Source: Thorsellia anophelis DSM 18579
GTDB lineage: Bacteria; Pseudomonadota; Gammaproteobacteria; Enterobacterales; Thorselliaceae
NCBI RefSeq assembly: GCF_900111395.1
Contig: NZ_FOHV01000003.1
Coordinates: 15,862-79,861 of the forward strand
Length of the DNA stretch: 64,000 nucleotides
Reading direction: 5' to 3'
The notes beneath the pieces were generated by a model. That model was not told where the DNA came from. It saw nothing but the letters and a program-made list of their open reading frames with translations, and did not search any database. This document shows positions 1-10,364 of the stretch, in pieces (the stretch's first letter is position 1; each line of letters opens with the position of its first letter). The position numbers and the translations under genes were made by a program.

Positions 1-42
1 GGCTGTTGGCTGTTGGCTGTTGGCTGTTGGCTGTTGGCTGTT
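1..42. repeat. Tandem heptamer GGCTGTT, six copies
   Basis: Six perfect head-to-tail copies of GGCTGTT run from the first base, followed by a degenerate GGCGTTA. The array is cut by the window edge, so the true copy number is unknown. A 7-bp unit changes reading frame or spacing when copies are gained or lost, which is the usual layout of a slipped-strand contingency locus. No gene on this side of the repeat can be tied to it. Confidence 0.9.
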
Positions 43-632
43 GGCGTTATTATACCATAAAAAATCATAAAAATCAACATTTTATATGCTGATAAAAACT
101 TAATTTTCATCTATTTATTCCATTAAATTATTCATGAACATGCGCACTTGTATAAAATATAAAAACATTTCTATAGTTGTTCATCTTGGTCAAAGCAAAC
201 AACCGCGTCAAAATGTTACATGACAAATAATATTGCACAATTAAAAACATTAAGCAATAAATTTTACACTTTGAAACTCATAAAAAACACTATGACACAC
301 TTTAGCACTTAATGATCAGTCATCTTTTATTAATTGCATTCAAGTGTATTTACTAAATTAACTAATAAATATTAAATGGCCTGAAAAAACTTTATAAGTG
401 ATAAAATTTAATAGACTCCAATTAGATTTTTAATTAATTGACAGGTAATTAGCATGAATTATATAAAGTAATGAAAAGTATATTAGTAAAAATATTAGGG
501 GTTATTGATATTTAGTGATTAAAAAGAAAGTGAATTAAAAATGCATTACAAACAAGTATTGGAAATGAATCATACTGAAGAAAAAGCGTGATACTATTTA
601 TAGTACATACTATTAGCTTAAAGCATATACTT
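43..632. other. Gene-free AT-rich stretch
   Basis: About 590 bases without a convincing ORF on either strand, very AT-rich and rich in short A/T runs. I see no RNA gene, insertion-sequence end or clear promoter. It may be the upstream region of a gene to the left, or decayed sequence. Confidence 0.5.
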
Positions 633-1100
633 TTAAATTCCTATTTTCTGGTATAAATAAAATAACCCTACTGTCTGGGGCCAGACACCGAAAGGCCAAA
701 CAATTAATTGCCGATTAATTTCACTATGCTGCGTTTTAATATTAGACGTTTCAGTCAAAGAAAATAGAGTTGTATCATAAATAATAAGTGATTTACTCGC
801 TTTTATCTCATCTGCCAAAACATCAAGTGAAGCATTTTCAGAAAAATCCCCTCTAATCGTTAAGCTATTGCTGATAAAACCAAATTGTGTTTCTTGCCAT
901 CCAACAAATCCTTTCATACTAAAATCATGAGTAGGATCACCTAAAAGCCAATAAATATCATTTATCGTTTTTTTATTATATGAATCAACATAAAAACGAT
1001 CCTCGGTTGATAGAAAGATCATTAGAGCTAAAATATAACTAATGAAAACTGCGAATGGTAATCCAAAAAATAAGATAATCATTTTGTTTTTTCTACTCAT
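633..1100 (-). CDS. Small membrane-anchored hypothetical protein
   Basis: A 155-residue protein that I do not recognise. The start is placed at the ATG for MSRKNKM because a GGAG lies seven bases upstream; an upstream in-frame start lacks this. A basic N-terminus (SRKNK) is followed by one strong hydrophobic segment at about residues 6-29, then a polar domain of some 120 residues, which suggests a single-pass inner-membrane protein with a periplasmic part. It ends 532 bases beyond the repeat at the window edge and lies downstream of pbpC in the same orientation after a 120-base gap. No domain family can be assigned. Confidence 0.55.
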   Translation of the reverse strand: MSRKNKMIILFFGLPFAVFISYILALMIFLSTEDRFYVDSYNKKTINDIYWLLGDPTHDFSMKGFVGWQETQFGFISNSLTIRGDFSENASLDVLADEIKASKSLIIYDTTLFSLTETSNIKTQHSEINRQLIVWPFGVWPQTVGLFYLYQKIGI

Positions 1101-1223
1101 GTCACACTCCAAGATTAAAATCATCCACCAAATTATTATTTTTCTTTTACTTGTCTAATTTTCGTACATCTTAAATATTTTCTATATTGATGATAGCTTT
1201 TACCTTAAGTAGATGACTATATA

Positions 1224-3680
1224 TCAATCAATAAAATTGACTTCAATACTTCTAGTATCAACTTGACCTACCTCATCTACCACTCTAACTTGATACACCC
1301 CACTATATTTAGGCTCCCATACTAACGTTTGTTTACCTACAGTATGGCCTAAAAAGCTGCCATCAATAAACCAATATAAATGAGTATTGATATTATCACT
1401 ATTTGCAATAAGAACTAACTGCTTCATTTTCTCTCGTTCATTTTCATTACGTCTAAATGTATACTTAACATTTTTCTGAGGGGAAATAATCCTAGGCGGA
1501 CTAAAGTTCAATAAATTAGCTTGTGCGCCTATGCAGCGATTATTTTGTGGTGGAGTTCTCTTTGGAACCCCTGCTTGACTGAATGCTAATGATAAATCAG
1601 ATGGCCAATATTCAAATATTTCTATTTTTACCCTATCTGCTTCAAAAGGCGGACAAGCCACTTCTCCTGATTCAATATCGATTGCCACAGGTCTAAAAAT
1701 GGTATCGGCCTTAATTGGTGAAACACCTGGGATAAACCAGGTCTGTCCAATTTGCTGACACCATTTTGTTGGTAATTGTCCACTACTCAAACAGACATCG
1801 ACTTTTTTTATCGTATCTGGTACGGTTAAATAGGTTGGTTTCATATTAGGATAATGTGCTTTGATACTATCAATGATGTTAAAAAACAGAGGAGCCGCTG
1901 CCTCTACTCCTACAAATGCATTATTACCTTCACCACTAAAATTACCTTCCCAAACAACAAGCACATAAGGACCAAAAATTCCAGCAGTCCACGCATCTCG
2001 AAATCCCCAAGAGGTACCTGTTTTCCAATAAACAGGGATTTTTGCTGCTGATTGCGCTAATGTATCACCTGGTCTTGCATGTTGTCCTAACATATCCATG
2101 GTAATATATGCAGCAGAGGGAGAAATTAACTGATTAGCAGACTGGACACCAGAAGAGTTAAGAGTTACTGATTTTGATAAATCAGATTGTATAAATTTGA
2201 GTGGCTGGTTAATGCCTTGATTTGCTAGCATCGAATATAACTTAGCTAACTCCTGCATATTAATTTCACCGCCGCCTAAAACAAGCGCTAAGCCATAATG
2301 ATTTCGACTGGCTAATTTTGACACACCCGCTTTTTTGAGAAAGGAGTATAAATCAGGTTGTTTAAGCTGAGCGGCTACTGTGACTGCTGGAATATTTCGG
2401 CTATAGTTAAGCGCTTTAGTCGCTGATATAGGTCCTAGGAACTTTAAATCATAATTTTCTGGGCTATATGCGCCGTATTGAATGGGAACATCTCTTAAAA
2501 TAGTGGCTGGGTGTAAAATACCTTGATCAAGTGCTAATGCATAAATAAACGGCTTTAAGGTTGAACCTGGAGAACGTTTTGCTAATGTTCCGTTGACTTG
2601 CCCATGAATACTTGTATCAAAATAATTCGCAGATCCGACTAATGCTTTAACCCCCATATCACGCGTATCAACTAATAAAACAGAGGCATTTTTAATCCCT
2701 ACCATTTGATGCCTAGCAATAAATGCTTTTACTTGTTGCTCAATGATATTTTGTAGCTGTTTATCCAGTGTTGTAGTTTGAAACTGGGCATTTAATTCTG
2801 TTTGATGCCGTTCATACTGACTGATTTGAGAATTTTTCCCCGTTTCTAAGGTATCTTGCAACTTCAACATATCGGTAAAGTGCGGCGCAATAAAGGGTAA
2901 TTGCTCTGGCTGTCTTAACTTTAATGGTAAGCTAAAAAAATCTTCATACTGCCTATCATCAGGATAAAGCTCAACCCATCTTGAATAGAGACGATTACGG
3001 GCATTAACTAGTCGCTCCCCTACAAGACCACTTTTATCTTTTAATCTTAAGCTTGGCGACTGGGGTAATACAGCCAAGGTCAGAATTTCAGGGAGTGTCA
3101 GTTGATTAGGAGGCTTATTAAAATAGATTAAGCTTGCCGCGCCAATACTTTCGATATTACGACCGTACGGGGCATAGTTAAGATAGGCTTCTAAAATTTC
3201 ATTTTTAGAATATGATAATTCCAATTGTACTGCCCGAACTATCTGAATTAATTTTCCTTTAATGCTACGAGTATTTAATTGCCAGTGCATTCTGGCAAGT
3301 TGCATAGTAATGGTTGAACCGCCTTGCAAAGGTTCATTAAATACGTAACTTTTGACAAATCCACGGGCTAAACTCACAGGATTAAACCCAAAATGCCGAT
3401 AAAAATAGCGATCTTCATGGAGTAAAACTGCTGTTTGAAATGTTTTTGGAATAGCGTTAAATGGTGTCCAAAGTCGAAATCGCTGATCCTTAGCACTTGT
3501 AATACGTAATAACTCGCCTTTATTATCTAAGTAAACCGTTGATAGCCCATTGCTTGCTAATGACTCACTTAAAGGAGGATGCGGCCAGAATCGAAATCCC
3601 AATACAATTGCCAGTCCAATCACCATAGTTACGAGTAGATTTGCCATCAAACGGCGATAACGTGCTGTTATTTTTAACAT
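1224..3680 (-). CDS. pbpC: Penicillin-binding protein 1C
   Basis: Bifunctional peptidoglycan synthase of the PBP1C class, acting at the periplasmic face of the inner membrane. One N-terminal membrane anchor precedes a GT51 glycosyltransferase domain with the EDRYFYRHFGFN motif, the GGSTITMQLAR motif and the EAYLNYAPYGRN block. The transpeptidase domain has SPGSTLKPF (SxxK), SRN (SxN) and KTGTSWGFRDAW (KTG). A C-terminal beta-rich domain typical of PBP1C ends in a VYQVRVVDEVGQVDTRS-like strand pair. At about 818 residues it is slightly longer than E. coli PbpC. An alternative TTG start at 3716 would overlap thiQ; neither start has a good ribosome site. The alpha-2-macroglobulin partner gene often found beside pbpC is absent here. 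Confidence 0.93.
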   Translation of the reverse strand: MLKITARYRRLMANLLVTMVIGLAIVLGFRFWPHPPLSESLASNGLSTVYLDNKGELLRITSAKDQRFRLWTPFNAIPKTFQTAVLLHEDRYFYRHFGFNPVSLARGFVKSYVFNEPLQGGSTITMQLARMHWQLNTRSIKGKLIQIVRAVQLELSYSKNEILEAYLNYAPYGRNIESIGAASLIYFNKPPNQLTLPEILTLAVLPQSPSLRLKDKSGLVGERLVNARNRLYSRWVELYPDDRQYEDFFSLPLKLRQPEQLPFIAPHFTDMLKLQDTLETGKNSQISQYERHQTELNAQFQTTTLDKQLQNIIEQQVKAFIARHQMVGIKNASVLLVDTRDMGVKALVGSANYFDTSIHGQVNGTLAKRSPGSTLKPFIYALALDQGILHPATILRDVPIQYGAYSPENYDLKFLGPISATKALNYSRNIPAVTVAAQLKQPDLYSFLKKAGVSKLASRNHYGLALVLGGGEINMQELAKLYSMLANQGINQPLKFIQSDLSKSVTLNSSGVQSANQLISPSAAYITMDMLGQHARPGDTLAQSAAKIPVYWKTGTSWGFRDAWTAGIFGPYVLVVWEGNFSGEGNNAFVGVEAAAPLFFNIIDSIKAHYPNMKPTYLTVPDTIKKVDVCLSSGQLPTKWCQQIGQTWFIPGVSPIKADTIFRPVAIDIESGEVACPPFEADRVKIEIFEYWPSDLSLAFSQAGVPKRTPPQNNRCIGAQANLLNFSPPRIISPQKNVKYTFRRNENEREKMKQLVLIANSDNINTHLYWFIDGSFLGHTVGKQTLVWEPKYSGVYQVRVVDEVGQVDTRSIEVNFID

Positions 3681-3696
3681 AGTATATGATGTATTT

Positions 3697-4407
3697 TTAT
3701 GAGGGCTGTAAGACAAGTGGCGTTAATACCTTCATAACGTGTTCTGCCGAACCATCATGAATTATCCGCCCCTCTTGAATGTAGAGAATACGTGAGGCAA
3801 ATAACATCGCATCATCATAACTATGTGTTACCATTAAAGTTGTCATGCAGGTTTCATCGCATAAAGCATTGACTAAAGATAGCATTTGCTGACGTAACTC
3901 AATATCTAATGCGCTAAATGGTTCATCAAGTAACAATATTGGTTGCTTTCTTAGTAATGCACGCGCGAGTGCAACTCTTTGGCGTTGCCCGCCTGATAAT
4001 TGTTCTGGTAATCTTTGCATAAATGTCGACAACCCCATTTTTTGAGATAATTCGTCAAGTAATCCTTTTTGTTGAGCCGTTATTTTCATTCGTGGATGCA
4101 AGCCTATCGCAATATTTTGATAAATAGATAAATGCTCAAATAGATTATTATCTTGAAATAACATTGAAATAGGTCGTTTTCCTGGCATGCTATAAGAATG
4201 TTCTTCTGCATTTAACCGTAATCTATAACGCTTATCTAACGGTTTTTGAGATTGCAATTTTATATCAGGCACTAAGAAACCTGCTAAAATATTCAATAAT
4301 GTGCTTTTACCGGCCCCACTTGGGCCGAGAATTGCAATTTTCTCCCCTTTTTCAACCGATAAATCAAACGATCCATAGGGTACTTCTGCCGATATCAATT
4401 CTATCAT
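3697..4407 (-). CDS. thiQ: Thiamine ABC transporter ATP-binding protein
   Basis: ATPase subunit of the ThiBPQ thiamine/thiamine-pyrophosphate importer. Walker A is GPSGAGKST (near residue 30), the signature is LSGGQRQRVALARALL, and Walker B is ILLLDEPFSALD, followed by the switch-histidine region LMVTHSYDDA. The stretch RPISMLFQDNNLFEHLS is close to ThiQ rather than to other importer ATPases. Its 236 residues match the family. It lies 85 bases downstream of the ybjD-like gene and just upstream of pbpC. The periplasmic binding protein (thiB) and permease (thiP) are not in the window, so this is an orphan thiQ or part of a split locus. Identity is good; the substrate is inferred from family similarity. 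Confidence 0.85.
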   Translation of the reverse strand: MIELISAEVPYGSFDLSVEKGEKIAILGPSGAGKSTLLNILAGFLVPDIKLQSQKPLDKRYRLRLNAEEHSYSMPGKRPISMLFQDNNLFEHLSIYQNIAIGLHPRMKITAQQKGLLDELSQKMGLSTFMQRLPEQLSGGQRQRVALARALLRKQPILLLDEPFSALDIELRQQMLSLVNALCDETCMTTLMVTHSYDDAMLFASRILYIQEGRIIHDGSAEHVMKVLTPLVLQPS

Positions 4408-4492
4408 TCGATCACTCTTTGCCTATGCACTTACTTGGTCATGCCTATTAAATCCAATAACAGATTGATTGAACATTCGCTTATTTTCCCCA

Positions 4493-6139
4493 TTACTCTG
4501 CCCTTCCCCTAGCTTCTCCAACAATTCTCGCAAACACTTTGCGAATAATCAGTGGTATTGATTCAATGCCTAATCGTTCAGCTTCTAAAGCGACCTCTAT
4601 GGCAAGATCGGGTTTTGAACTACGATGAATTGCTTTATCTATAATTTTCCTAGCTGATAAATGAGGCGATTCAGGTAGCTGAGCAACTCGTTTATAAACA
4701 TGCATAAAACCAGAACGATACATAAAATGCTCCATATCAAAAGCAGGTAGTGTCGTTAATCGTCTAGCCTCGTCATGCTTTGGTGCAAAAGAGAGTGCTG
4801 TTTGTGAATAACGCTTACCCGCTTCATCACCATCTGTTAGCACATGCCACTCTATACCAAGTTGCTGAGCAAACTTAATTAATGGTTTTAGCCCACACTG
4901 CGCATATTCAATTATTTTAATTCCTTCAGCTTCAAGGTTATAACCACACAATCTTGTGAGTTCCGTCAATAACCAAACCTCAGTTTCCCCTTCTACTAAC
5001 AGCCAAGCTCTTGCAAATAATGAGGTTGCACGATTCATTCTAATATGAAATCCAATACGCCTAAGCTCATCAGTTGCAAATTTTTCACTTTTAATTTTAT
5101 AAGCGGTGACTTTGGTTGATTCTCTAATTAATCGATGAATATACTTAATCGGTGTTAAGGTCAACAGGTCCCCTGAATTCGTAAGCGTGATTCTTTGCAA
5201 AGGTAACTGATTAAAAAAACCCCAAGCAATCGCAAGGTTAACAGGGTGCAATCCTTTTTCAGGATCCTCAATCACTAAAATGGGACTTGCATCCATATCT
5301 AAACGTACATTATTCTTAGCTTCTATTAAAGTTATCATCAAGCCAAGCAAAACCATTCTTACTGTACGACTGCTTGACTGGGATATAACGGTATTAATCG
5401 CATCAAGTGATTGCCAAGCTTGACGATCGTTAATTGGAGAAGTATAAAACGGTTTAAATCCTATACCTGAGCCTGATAAATAGTGTTCAAGCAATTGCTG
5501 CATTGCTCCTAAACCATCTTTGAGTTCTTGATTACTCAGAGATTGTGGTTCACGAGCTAGTCGTTCAGTTAAAATAGTCAATTGTTGTTTTAATGCTTGT
5601 TGATTAAGGCTTTCGTAACCAGAAAACGCACCTGGCGATAATTTATTAATAAATCTAGCATCTCTTAGTCTCAATATCGGATGAAATCTAATCAATTCAC
5701 CCATTAAAAAATCAGTTTTAACGTCACTAATTTTTTCACCATTGATATCTAAGAATGAGCGTTTAGTCTGGCAATTGCCTAACTCATCTAACTCAGCTTC
5801 AAGAGATAAATAGATATGAGCTCTATCATTCTCTTGAGGAACCCATAATTTTTCAAACGAAACATAGCGCTTTGGCAGCTCGGCTGATATATTATCCTGA
5901 CAATAAGTAAAAATAATTTGCAAATTACGGTGCTTAGCTGCGCTATCTCCGGGCGGAAAATGAAAATCATTTTGAGTAAATTGATAAAGCGTATCGCTTG
6001 GTGCAAGTAAACTAAGTGCATCTAATAAACTCGTTTTCCCCCAAGCATTTTCACCAATCAAAACACTATTACTTTTTAGCGATAGTGCTAAACGATTGAT
6101 ACCACGAAAACCTGAAATATCTATATGTTTTATATACAT
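4493..6139 (-). CDS. ybjD: YbjD-like OLD-family ATPase/TOPRIM nuclease
   Basis: A 548-residue protein of the overcoming-lysogenization-defect type. An SMC/RecF-like ATPase half begins with GENAWGKTSLLDAL (Walker A near residue 30) and has an LVIEDPEKGLHP Walker B/signature region around residue 290. A C-terminal TOPRIM domain carries the acidic motif LLVEGETEVWLL (near 380) and the LTDGDEAGKRY DxD-type motif. This matches E. coli YbjD, a DUF2813 protein of unknown physiological role and putative ATP-dependent endonuclease. lysO (ybjE) is divergent next to it; ybjD and ybjE are also near neighbours in E. coli, which supports orthology. Confidence 0.85.
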   Translation of the reverse strand: MYIKHIDISGFRGINRLALSLKSNSVLIGENAWGKTSLLDALSLLAPSDTLYQFTQNDFHFPPGDSAAKHRNLQIIFTYCQDNISAELPKRYVSFEKLWVPQENDRAHIYLSLEAELDELGNCQTKRSFLDINGEKISDVKTDFLMGELIRFHPILRLRDARFINKLSPGAFSGYESLNQQALKQQLTILTERLAREPQSLSNQELKDGLGAMQQLLEHYLSGSGIGFKPFYTSPINDRQAWQSLDAINTVISQSSSRTVRMVLLGLMITLIEAKNNVRLDMDASPILVIEDPEKGLHPVNLAIAWGFFNQLPLQRITLTNSGDLLTLTPIKYIHRLIRESTKVTAYKIKSEKFATDELRRIGFHIRMNRATSLFARAWLLVEGETEVWLLTELTRLCGYNLEAEGIKIIEYAQCGLKPLIKFAQQLGIEWHVLTDGDEAGKRYSQTALSFAPKHDEARRLTTLPAFDMEHFMYRSGFMHVYKRVAQLPESPHLSARKIIDKAIHRSSKPDLAIEVALEAERLGIESIPLIIRKVFARIVGEARGRAE

Positions 6140-6194
6140 GTTATCGAATTCTTCATAGGGATTAGATTAAACAATAAAGGAATATCATAAAAAT

Positions 6195-7118
6195 ATGTTA
6201 CTTAATTTTCTCGTTATTTTATTGCCATTAATGGCCGGTTACTTGATTGTAATCGATAAATTCACCCATGCATCACAAATCAATAAATTCATTAATCAAT
6301 TTCTTAACTACATGGTCTTTGTCATATTATTTTGTATGGGGGTTAACTTAGCATTTTTAGAAGATTTAGTCACTAATCTAAAACGTATTGCGCTTTACTC
6401 TGGTACTTTTTTCTTCTTTATTTGCCTTGCAAATCTGCTAATTTTGATGCTGTTATCTTGGATTACTCCTTGGCGAGACAGTAAAATAAAAGGGCATGGG
6501 AAAATTAATTGGTTGATGTTAAAAGGCTCCCTTGAATTAATAGGTTGTGTAATTGCAGGTTTTATTATTGGTGTTAGCTTTAACGATACAAAAGTTGAAC
6601 CACTTCTTAATTATGCGCTCGATATTAGCCAATACGCTCTCTCAATCTTAATCTTTTTAGTTGGAATTCAACTCAGGCATTCAGGGTTAACCATTAAACA
6701 AATTTTACTCAACAAAAAAGGACTGCTTTTAAGTGGATTAATTTTAACAAGTTCACTACTCGCTGGTATGTTAGCTGCATTAATACTTGGCATGGACATG
6801 AAATTAGGCTTAGCACTATCATCTGGATTTGGCTGGTACTCTCTTTCAGGCATATTAATCAGTGATGCATATGGCCCACTTTGGGGGAGCATTGCCTTTT
6901 TTAATGATTTAGCTCGTGAAATATTAGTGATTATACTTATTCCAATTTTTACCGCCCAATATCGTTATATTACACTGGGATTATCTGGGGCAACATCGAT
7001 GGATTTCACCTTGCCCATACTTCAAAAAAATGGCGGCATTGAAATTGTCCCTGCTGCAATTGTTCAAGGATTTATCTTGAGTCTTGCCGCATTGCTCTTG
7101 CTGGCCGCATTTTCTTAA
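6195..7118 (+). CDS. lysO: L-lysine exporter LysO (YbjE, DUF340)
   Basis: Integral membrane protein of 307 residues with about eight or nine hydrophobic segments, containing the LysO family features GFGWYSLSGILISDAYGP and FNDLAREILVI around residues 210-250. E. coli LysO exports L-lysine and toxic analogues such as thialysine. The start is the only ATG at the ORF head; a weak AAAGGA lies about 12 bases upstream. It is divergent from the ybjD-like gene and convergent with the histidine kinase gene. The C-terminal proline-isoleucine block (TLPILQKNGG) matches the family's conserved end. Function rests on family membership. Confidence 0.88.
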   Translation: MLLNFLVILLPLMAGYLIVIDKFTHASQINKFINQFLNYMVFVILFCMGVNLAFLEDLVTNLKRIALYSGTFFFFICLANLLILMLLSWITPWRDSKIKGHGKINWLMLKGSLELIGCVIAGFIIGVSFNDTKVEPLLNYALDISQYALSILIFLVGIQLRHSGLTIKQILLNKKGLLLSGLILTSSLLAGMLAALILGMDMKLGLALSSGFGWYSLSGILISDAYGPLWGSIAFFNDLAREILVIILIPIFTAQYRYITLGLSGATSMDFTLPILQKNGGIEIVPAAIVQGFILSLAALLLLAAFS

Positions 7119-7167
7119 AGTAATGATAAATTGGTCATGATAACTTATTGAGTTTTTATCCAAACAC

Positions 7168-8883
7168 TCATACCTTAGGGATGATGAGACTCACAGCAAG
7201 CCCGGGGGTTCTCGGACTTGCTATCAATTTTCCTGATAAACTTTGGGCAAGCTGCTTTGCAATCGTGAGCCCAATCCCTGTTCCACTCACCCCTTCTGTT
7301 AGCTTAGAATTAATGCGGTAAAACGGCTCAAATAATCTTGGTAAATAAGAATCATCTACGCCTGGGCCATAGTCTCTTACCTCAAATATCACACGCTCTT
7401 CAGTTTGGCTAACGATGACATCAACGGCTTGACCTGTTGACGCATACTTTTCAACATTGCTAAGTAAATTACATAATATCTGTACAACTTTATCTGCATC
7501 GGTTGTTAACTGAATGTCATCTTGGCATATGACATTCAGTTTAAGCCCTTTTGCGTGAAGCAGAGGTAGAAACAAATCACTCAGCGTGCGTACGATATCA
7601 ATCGCTAATACTGAATTAAGTACGACCTTGGATGGCTTTGTAAAATCAAGTACATTTTGAATTAAACGGCTAAGCCTTTGTGATTCTTGTAATATAACTT
7701 CATTATATTGGTGTAGCGAGGGTGGCAAGGTGTATTCATTCGATACTGCAACAGAATCAAATTCTTCTAATTGTTCTTTTTGCATTTGTGCATAAAGTGA
7801 TATGTTGGTTAATGGGGTTTTTAATTCATGCGAGACTTGCCCGACAAAATTTACCCGCATACTGGCCGCTTTATGTTGTTTGGTTAAGTCTCTATAAACA
7901 ACGATGGTTAATAAGAGAATAACCAGGCAAATCCCACTGACAATCACAAGCGTCACGCCATATAGGCTTGGCGTTGTACTTAATGTCTTTTTGTAATTGA
8001 TCTGCCAATCATGAAGCGGGTAAGGAAGTACTTTGGTAAACAGCTCGGATTCGCTTGTGCTCTCAAGCGTATTGTTGTCATTTACTAATGAAGTTTGGGA
8101 CTGAAATAACATCCGGCCAGATTGCACTATCTCCAGGTTATCTGGCGCATAATTAGCCTCTATCCTGGCAAGAACATCTGATAATAATTTCACATAAGAG
8201 AGTTTTATGCCAATTAAAACTTTTGTCCCAGAAAGGGTATACCCTGAATTCTTATCACCATTAAAATCAGTCCCCTCAGCGAAACCATTATCTGATTGAT
8301 GATATTTTGAATCTGTCGTGTTGATCATCCAATACATTAAAATAGGTTGCCCTTCATACTGACTCACATACCAACCTGATGTGGGGCTTATTTCTCCTTC
8401 TTTGAGGTTATGTTGAAAAAGCAAAGACGGATCTTGAATAATAGGTGAAATTACTCCGATTAAATTATTTGGGTCTATTTGGTTGTTGTCACTATGGACA
8501 ATTGGAAATTCAATTTGATGCTGCGTTACTGGTGTGTCGTCAAGCTTTGCATCCGCTTTAAGTCGCATCACAAAAATTTGATTAATATTCGGATCTGTTT
8601 CCATCCAAGCATTGAGCGCTTCAGGTTTTAAGCTTTGTGTCTTCAGCCTCAATTTTAGTGCATGTTCTTTTTGTAATAAGATATCAAAAATGACATTCTG
8701 TATGGTTTCAATCCGGCTTTGCACCAATGCATCTGATTGAATTTTCACCATTGCACGTTGCTGGTTGATAGTCATAACGGCAAGATAACTAATCATACAC
8801 AAAATAAGCCCACAAATTGTCATGAGCATTACTAACAATTTTGCTTGCATCTTTTTACTTTGATAGCGTTTATAAACCGTCAT
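7168..8883 (-). CDS. Membrane sensor histidine kinase
   Basis: A 571-residue histidine kinase. Transmembrane segment 1 is at about residues 15-38 and segment 2 at about 308-330, with a 270-residue periplasmic sensor domain between them. The HisKA motif VSHELKTPL has its phosphoacceptor at about His352. The ATPase domain shows the N box ILCNLLSNVEKY, the G1 box VRDYGPGVDD, the F box LFEPFYRI and the G2 box GTGIGLTIAK. The second ATG is chosen because GAGG lies six bases before it. It is 38 bases downstream of the vWA protein gene in the same direction, while the cognate response regulator is divergent beyond that gene. The ligand is unknown. Confidence 0.9.
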   Translation of the reverse strand: MTVYKRYQSKKMQAKLLVMLMTICGLILCMISYLAVMTINQQRAMVKIQSDALVQSRIETIQNVIFDILLQKEHALKLRLKTQSLKPEALNAWMETDPNINQIFVMRLKADAKLDDTPVTQHQIEFPIVHSDNNQIDPNNLIGVISPIIQDPSLLFQHNLKEGEISPTSGWYVSQYEGQPILMYWMINTTDSKYHQSDNGFAEGTDFNGDKNSGYTLSGTKVLIGIKLSYVKLLSDVLARIEANYAPDNLEIVQSGRMLFQSQTSLVNDNNTLESTSESELFTKVLPYPLHDWQINYKKTLSTTPSLYGVTLVIVSGICLVILLLTIVVYRDLTKQHKAASMRVNFVGQVSHELKTPLTNISLYAQMQKEQLEEFDSVAVSNEYTLPPSLHQYNEVILQESQRLSRLIQNVLDFTKPSKVVLNSVLAIDIVRTLSDLFLPLLHAKGLKLNVICQDDIQLTTDADKVVQILCNLLSNVEKYASTGQAVDVIVSQTEERVIFEVRDYGPGVDDSYLPRLFEPFYRINSKLTEGVSGTGIGLTIAKQLAQSLSGKLIASPRTPGLAVSLIIPKV

Positions 8884-8921
8884 CTGTCGCCTCATGATTT
8901 AAAAAGATGCAATCCATAGTC

Positions 8922-10307
8922 TTATTTCCTTTGTTGTTGATTCGTTTTATAAACGTCTTCTGTAATTTTTTTCTCTAACACCGGTGCAGAAGCCGCTGGA
9001 TTTTGCATTTCGCTTAAAACAGATTTTTCGTTTTCTATTTGCGTGCGTAATTTTGCTGCTGCGGCGCCATCAGTAATACCACTTAAATTTTGTTCAAGGT
9101 ATTCATAGCTGGCATTGAGCGATGATTCCGCAGCAGCCTTATCACCCGACTTAAGATAATTTACCGCCTCTTTACGACGTTCCGTATTTTGCTGAATCAA
9201 TGATTCAACAATAACATCTTGTTGCTGCGCCATTTGAACTTTTTCTTTGTCATCGTTAAATTCAATCGCTAATAATTGATTCTCTTCAACTCTTCGCTCT
9301 TGATAAAGATCGTCATAAGTGATGTACACTTTAGCAACACTCACCTTGCCATCAGATTTAACTGATTGCGTTGTTTTTTCAGTCGGAGATTGAAGTTCTA
9401 ATAAAACATATTTTTCTTGATTAGCATAGAGTTGATTGAGTTTCACTCGAACCGTATTACCATCAATCGTCCCTTCTCTTCCCCAAAGTCTAATTGGTTT
9501 AGCACCATTTTCTAATTCTATGTTAACCACCACATTTTGAGCAATAACAGACATAACATCATCAAATTCTTTCACAAATATTTTATCTAAATCATCAGAA
9601 TTTTGTACGTAAGCATGATTGCCATCACTATAACTCGCTATTGCAGCCATTAGTGATTCATTATAACCTTCTCCTAATCCAATTGTCGTCACTGCAATCG
9701 ATTGCTTTGCCGCAATAACGCCCAGCTCTCCTAATTCATGAGTCGAACTAGGTCCGACATTCGCTTGGCCATCTGACAGTAAAATAATGCGATTAATTTG
9801 ATTAGTATGTTTAAATTTATCAACCTCTACCAGCCCTTTACTGAGTCCAGCAAATAGCGCAGTGCCACCATCAGCATCAATTCTATTTTCTATCAACTGA
9901 ATCATCTCTGCTTTATCGGTTAATTTTGTCGCTGGGATGATCACTTCTGCAACGTCATCATAGGTGACTATCGATAAAATGTCATGTTTGTCTAACTGAT
10001 TGACAGCTAAAATAGCGGCTTCCTTAGCCTTTTGAATTCTATCACCTTCCATTGAACCTGATTTATCAATAACTAAAGTCAAATTAATGACTTTACGATC
10101 ATCTGATTTTATTTTATCCCCTATTAATGCAACTTTTAGAAAATTACTTTGTGTCTCATTAGGTAAGATGACAGGTGAAGCAAGTTTCGCATTAATTGTC
10201 ACATTTTGCGCACCGGCAAGATGACTCATACACATTGCAGTGATTGCAAAAAGGCTTGGAATGGTTTTACGCATTTTATTTTTTAATACAGCAGACAGTG
10301 TTTTCAT
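8922..10307 (-). CDS. Secreted von Willebrand factor A domain protein
   Basis: A 461-residue exported protein. A signal peptide of about 33 residues ends near HLAGA. A vWA domain follows with the metal-ion-dependent adhesion site DKSGSMEG at residues 81-88, the threonine in DGGTALFAGL, and LLSDGQANVG. A C-terminal helical region (about 350-461) is rich in Gln/Glu/Lys and may form coiled coil. The start at MKTLSAVLKN has GAGG five bases upstream. The gene is followed at 38 bases by a sensor kinase, so the vWA protein may be a periplasmic partner or target of that two-component system. The role is inferred from linkage only. Confidence 0.82.
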   Translation of the reverse strand: MKTLSAVLKNKMRKTIPSLFAITAMCMSHLAGAQNVTINAKLASPVILPNETQSNFLKVALIGDKIKSDDRKVINLTLVIDKSGSMEGDRIQKAKEAAILAVNQLDKHDILSIVTYDDVAEVIIPATKLTDKAEMIQLIENRIDADGGTALFAGLSKGLVEVDKFKHTNQINRIILLSDGQANVGPSSTHELGELGVIAAKQSIAVTTIGLGEGYNESLMAAIASYSDGNHAYVQNSDDLDKIFVKEFDDVMSVIAQNVVVNIELENGAKPIRLWGREGTIDGNTVRVKLNQLYANQEKYVLLELQSPTEKTTQSVKSDGKVSVAKVYITYDDLYQERRVEENQLLAIEFNDDKEKVQMAQQQDVIVESLIQQNTERRKEAVNYLKSGDKAAAESSLNASYEYLEQNLSGITDGAAAAKLRTQIENEKSVLSEMQNPAASAPVLEKKITEDVYKTNQQQRK

Positions 10308-10364
10308 AAAAACCTCAATAAAATAGATGACAGAATGGAAAATAATGAACAGCAAACTAACTCA

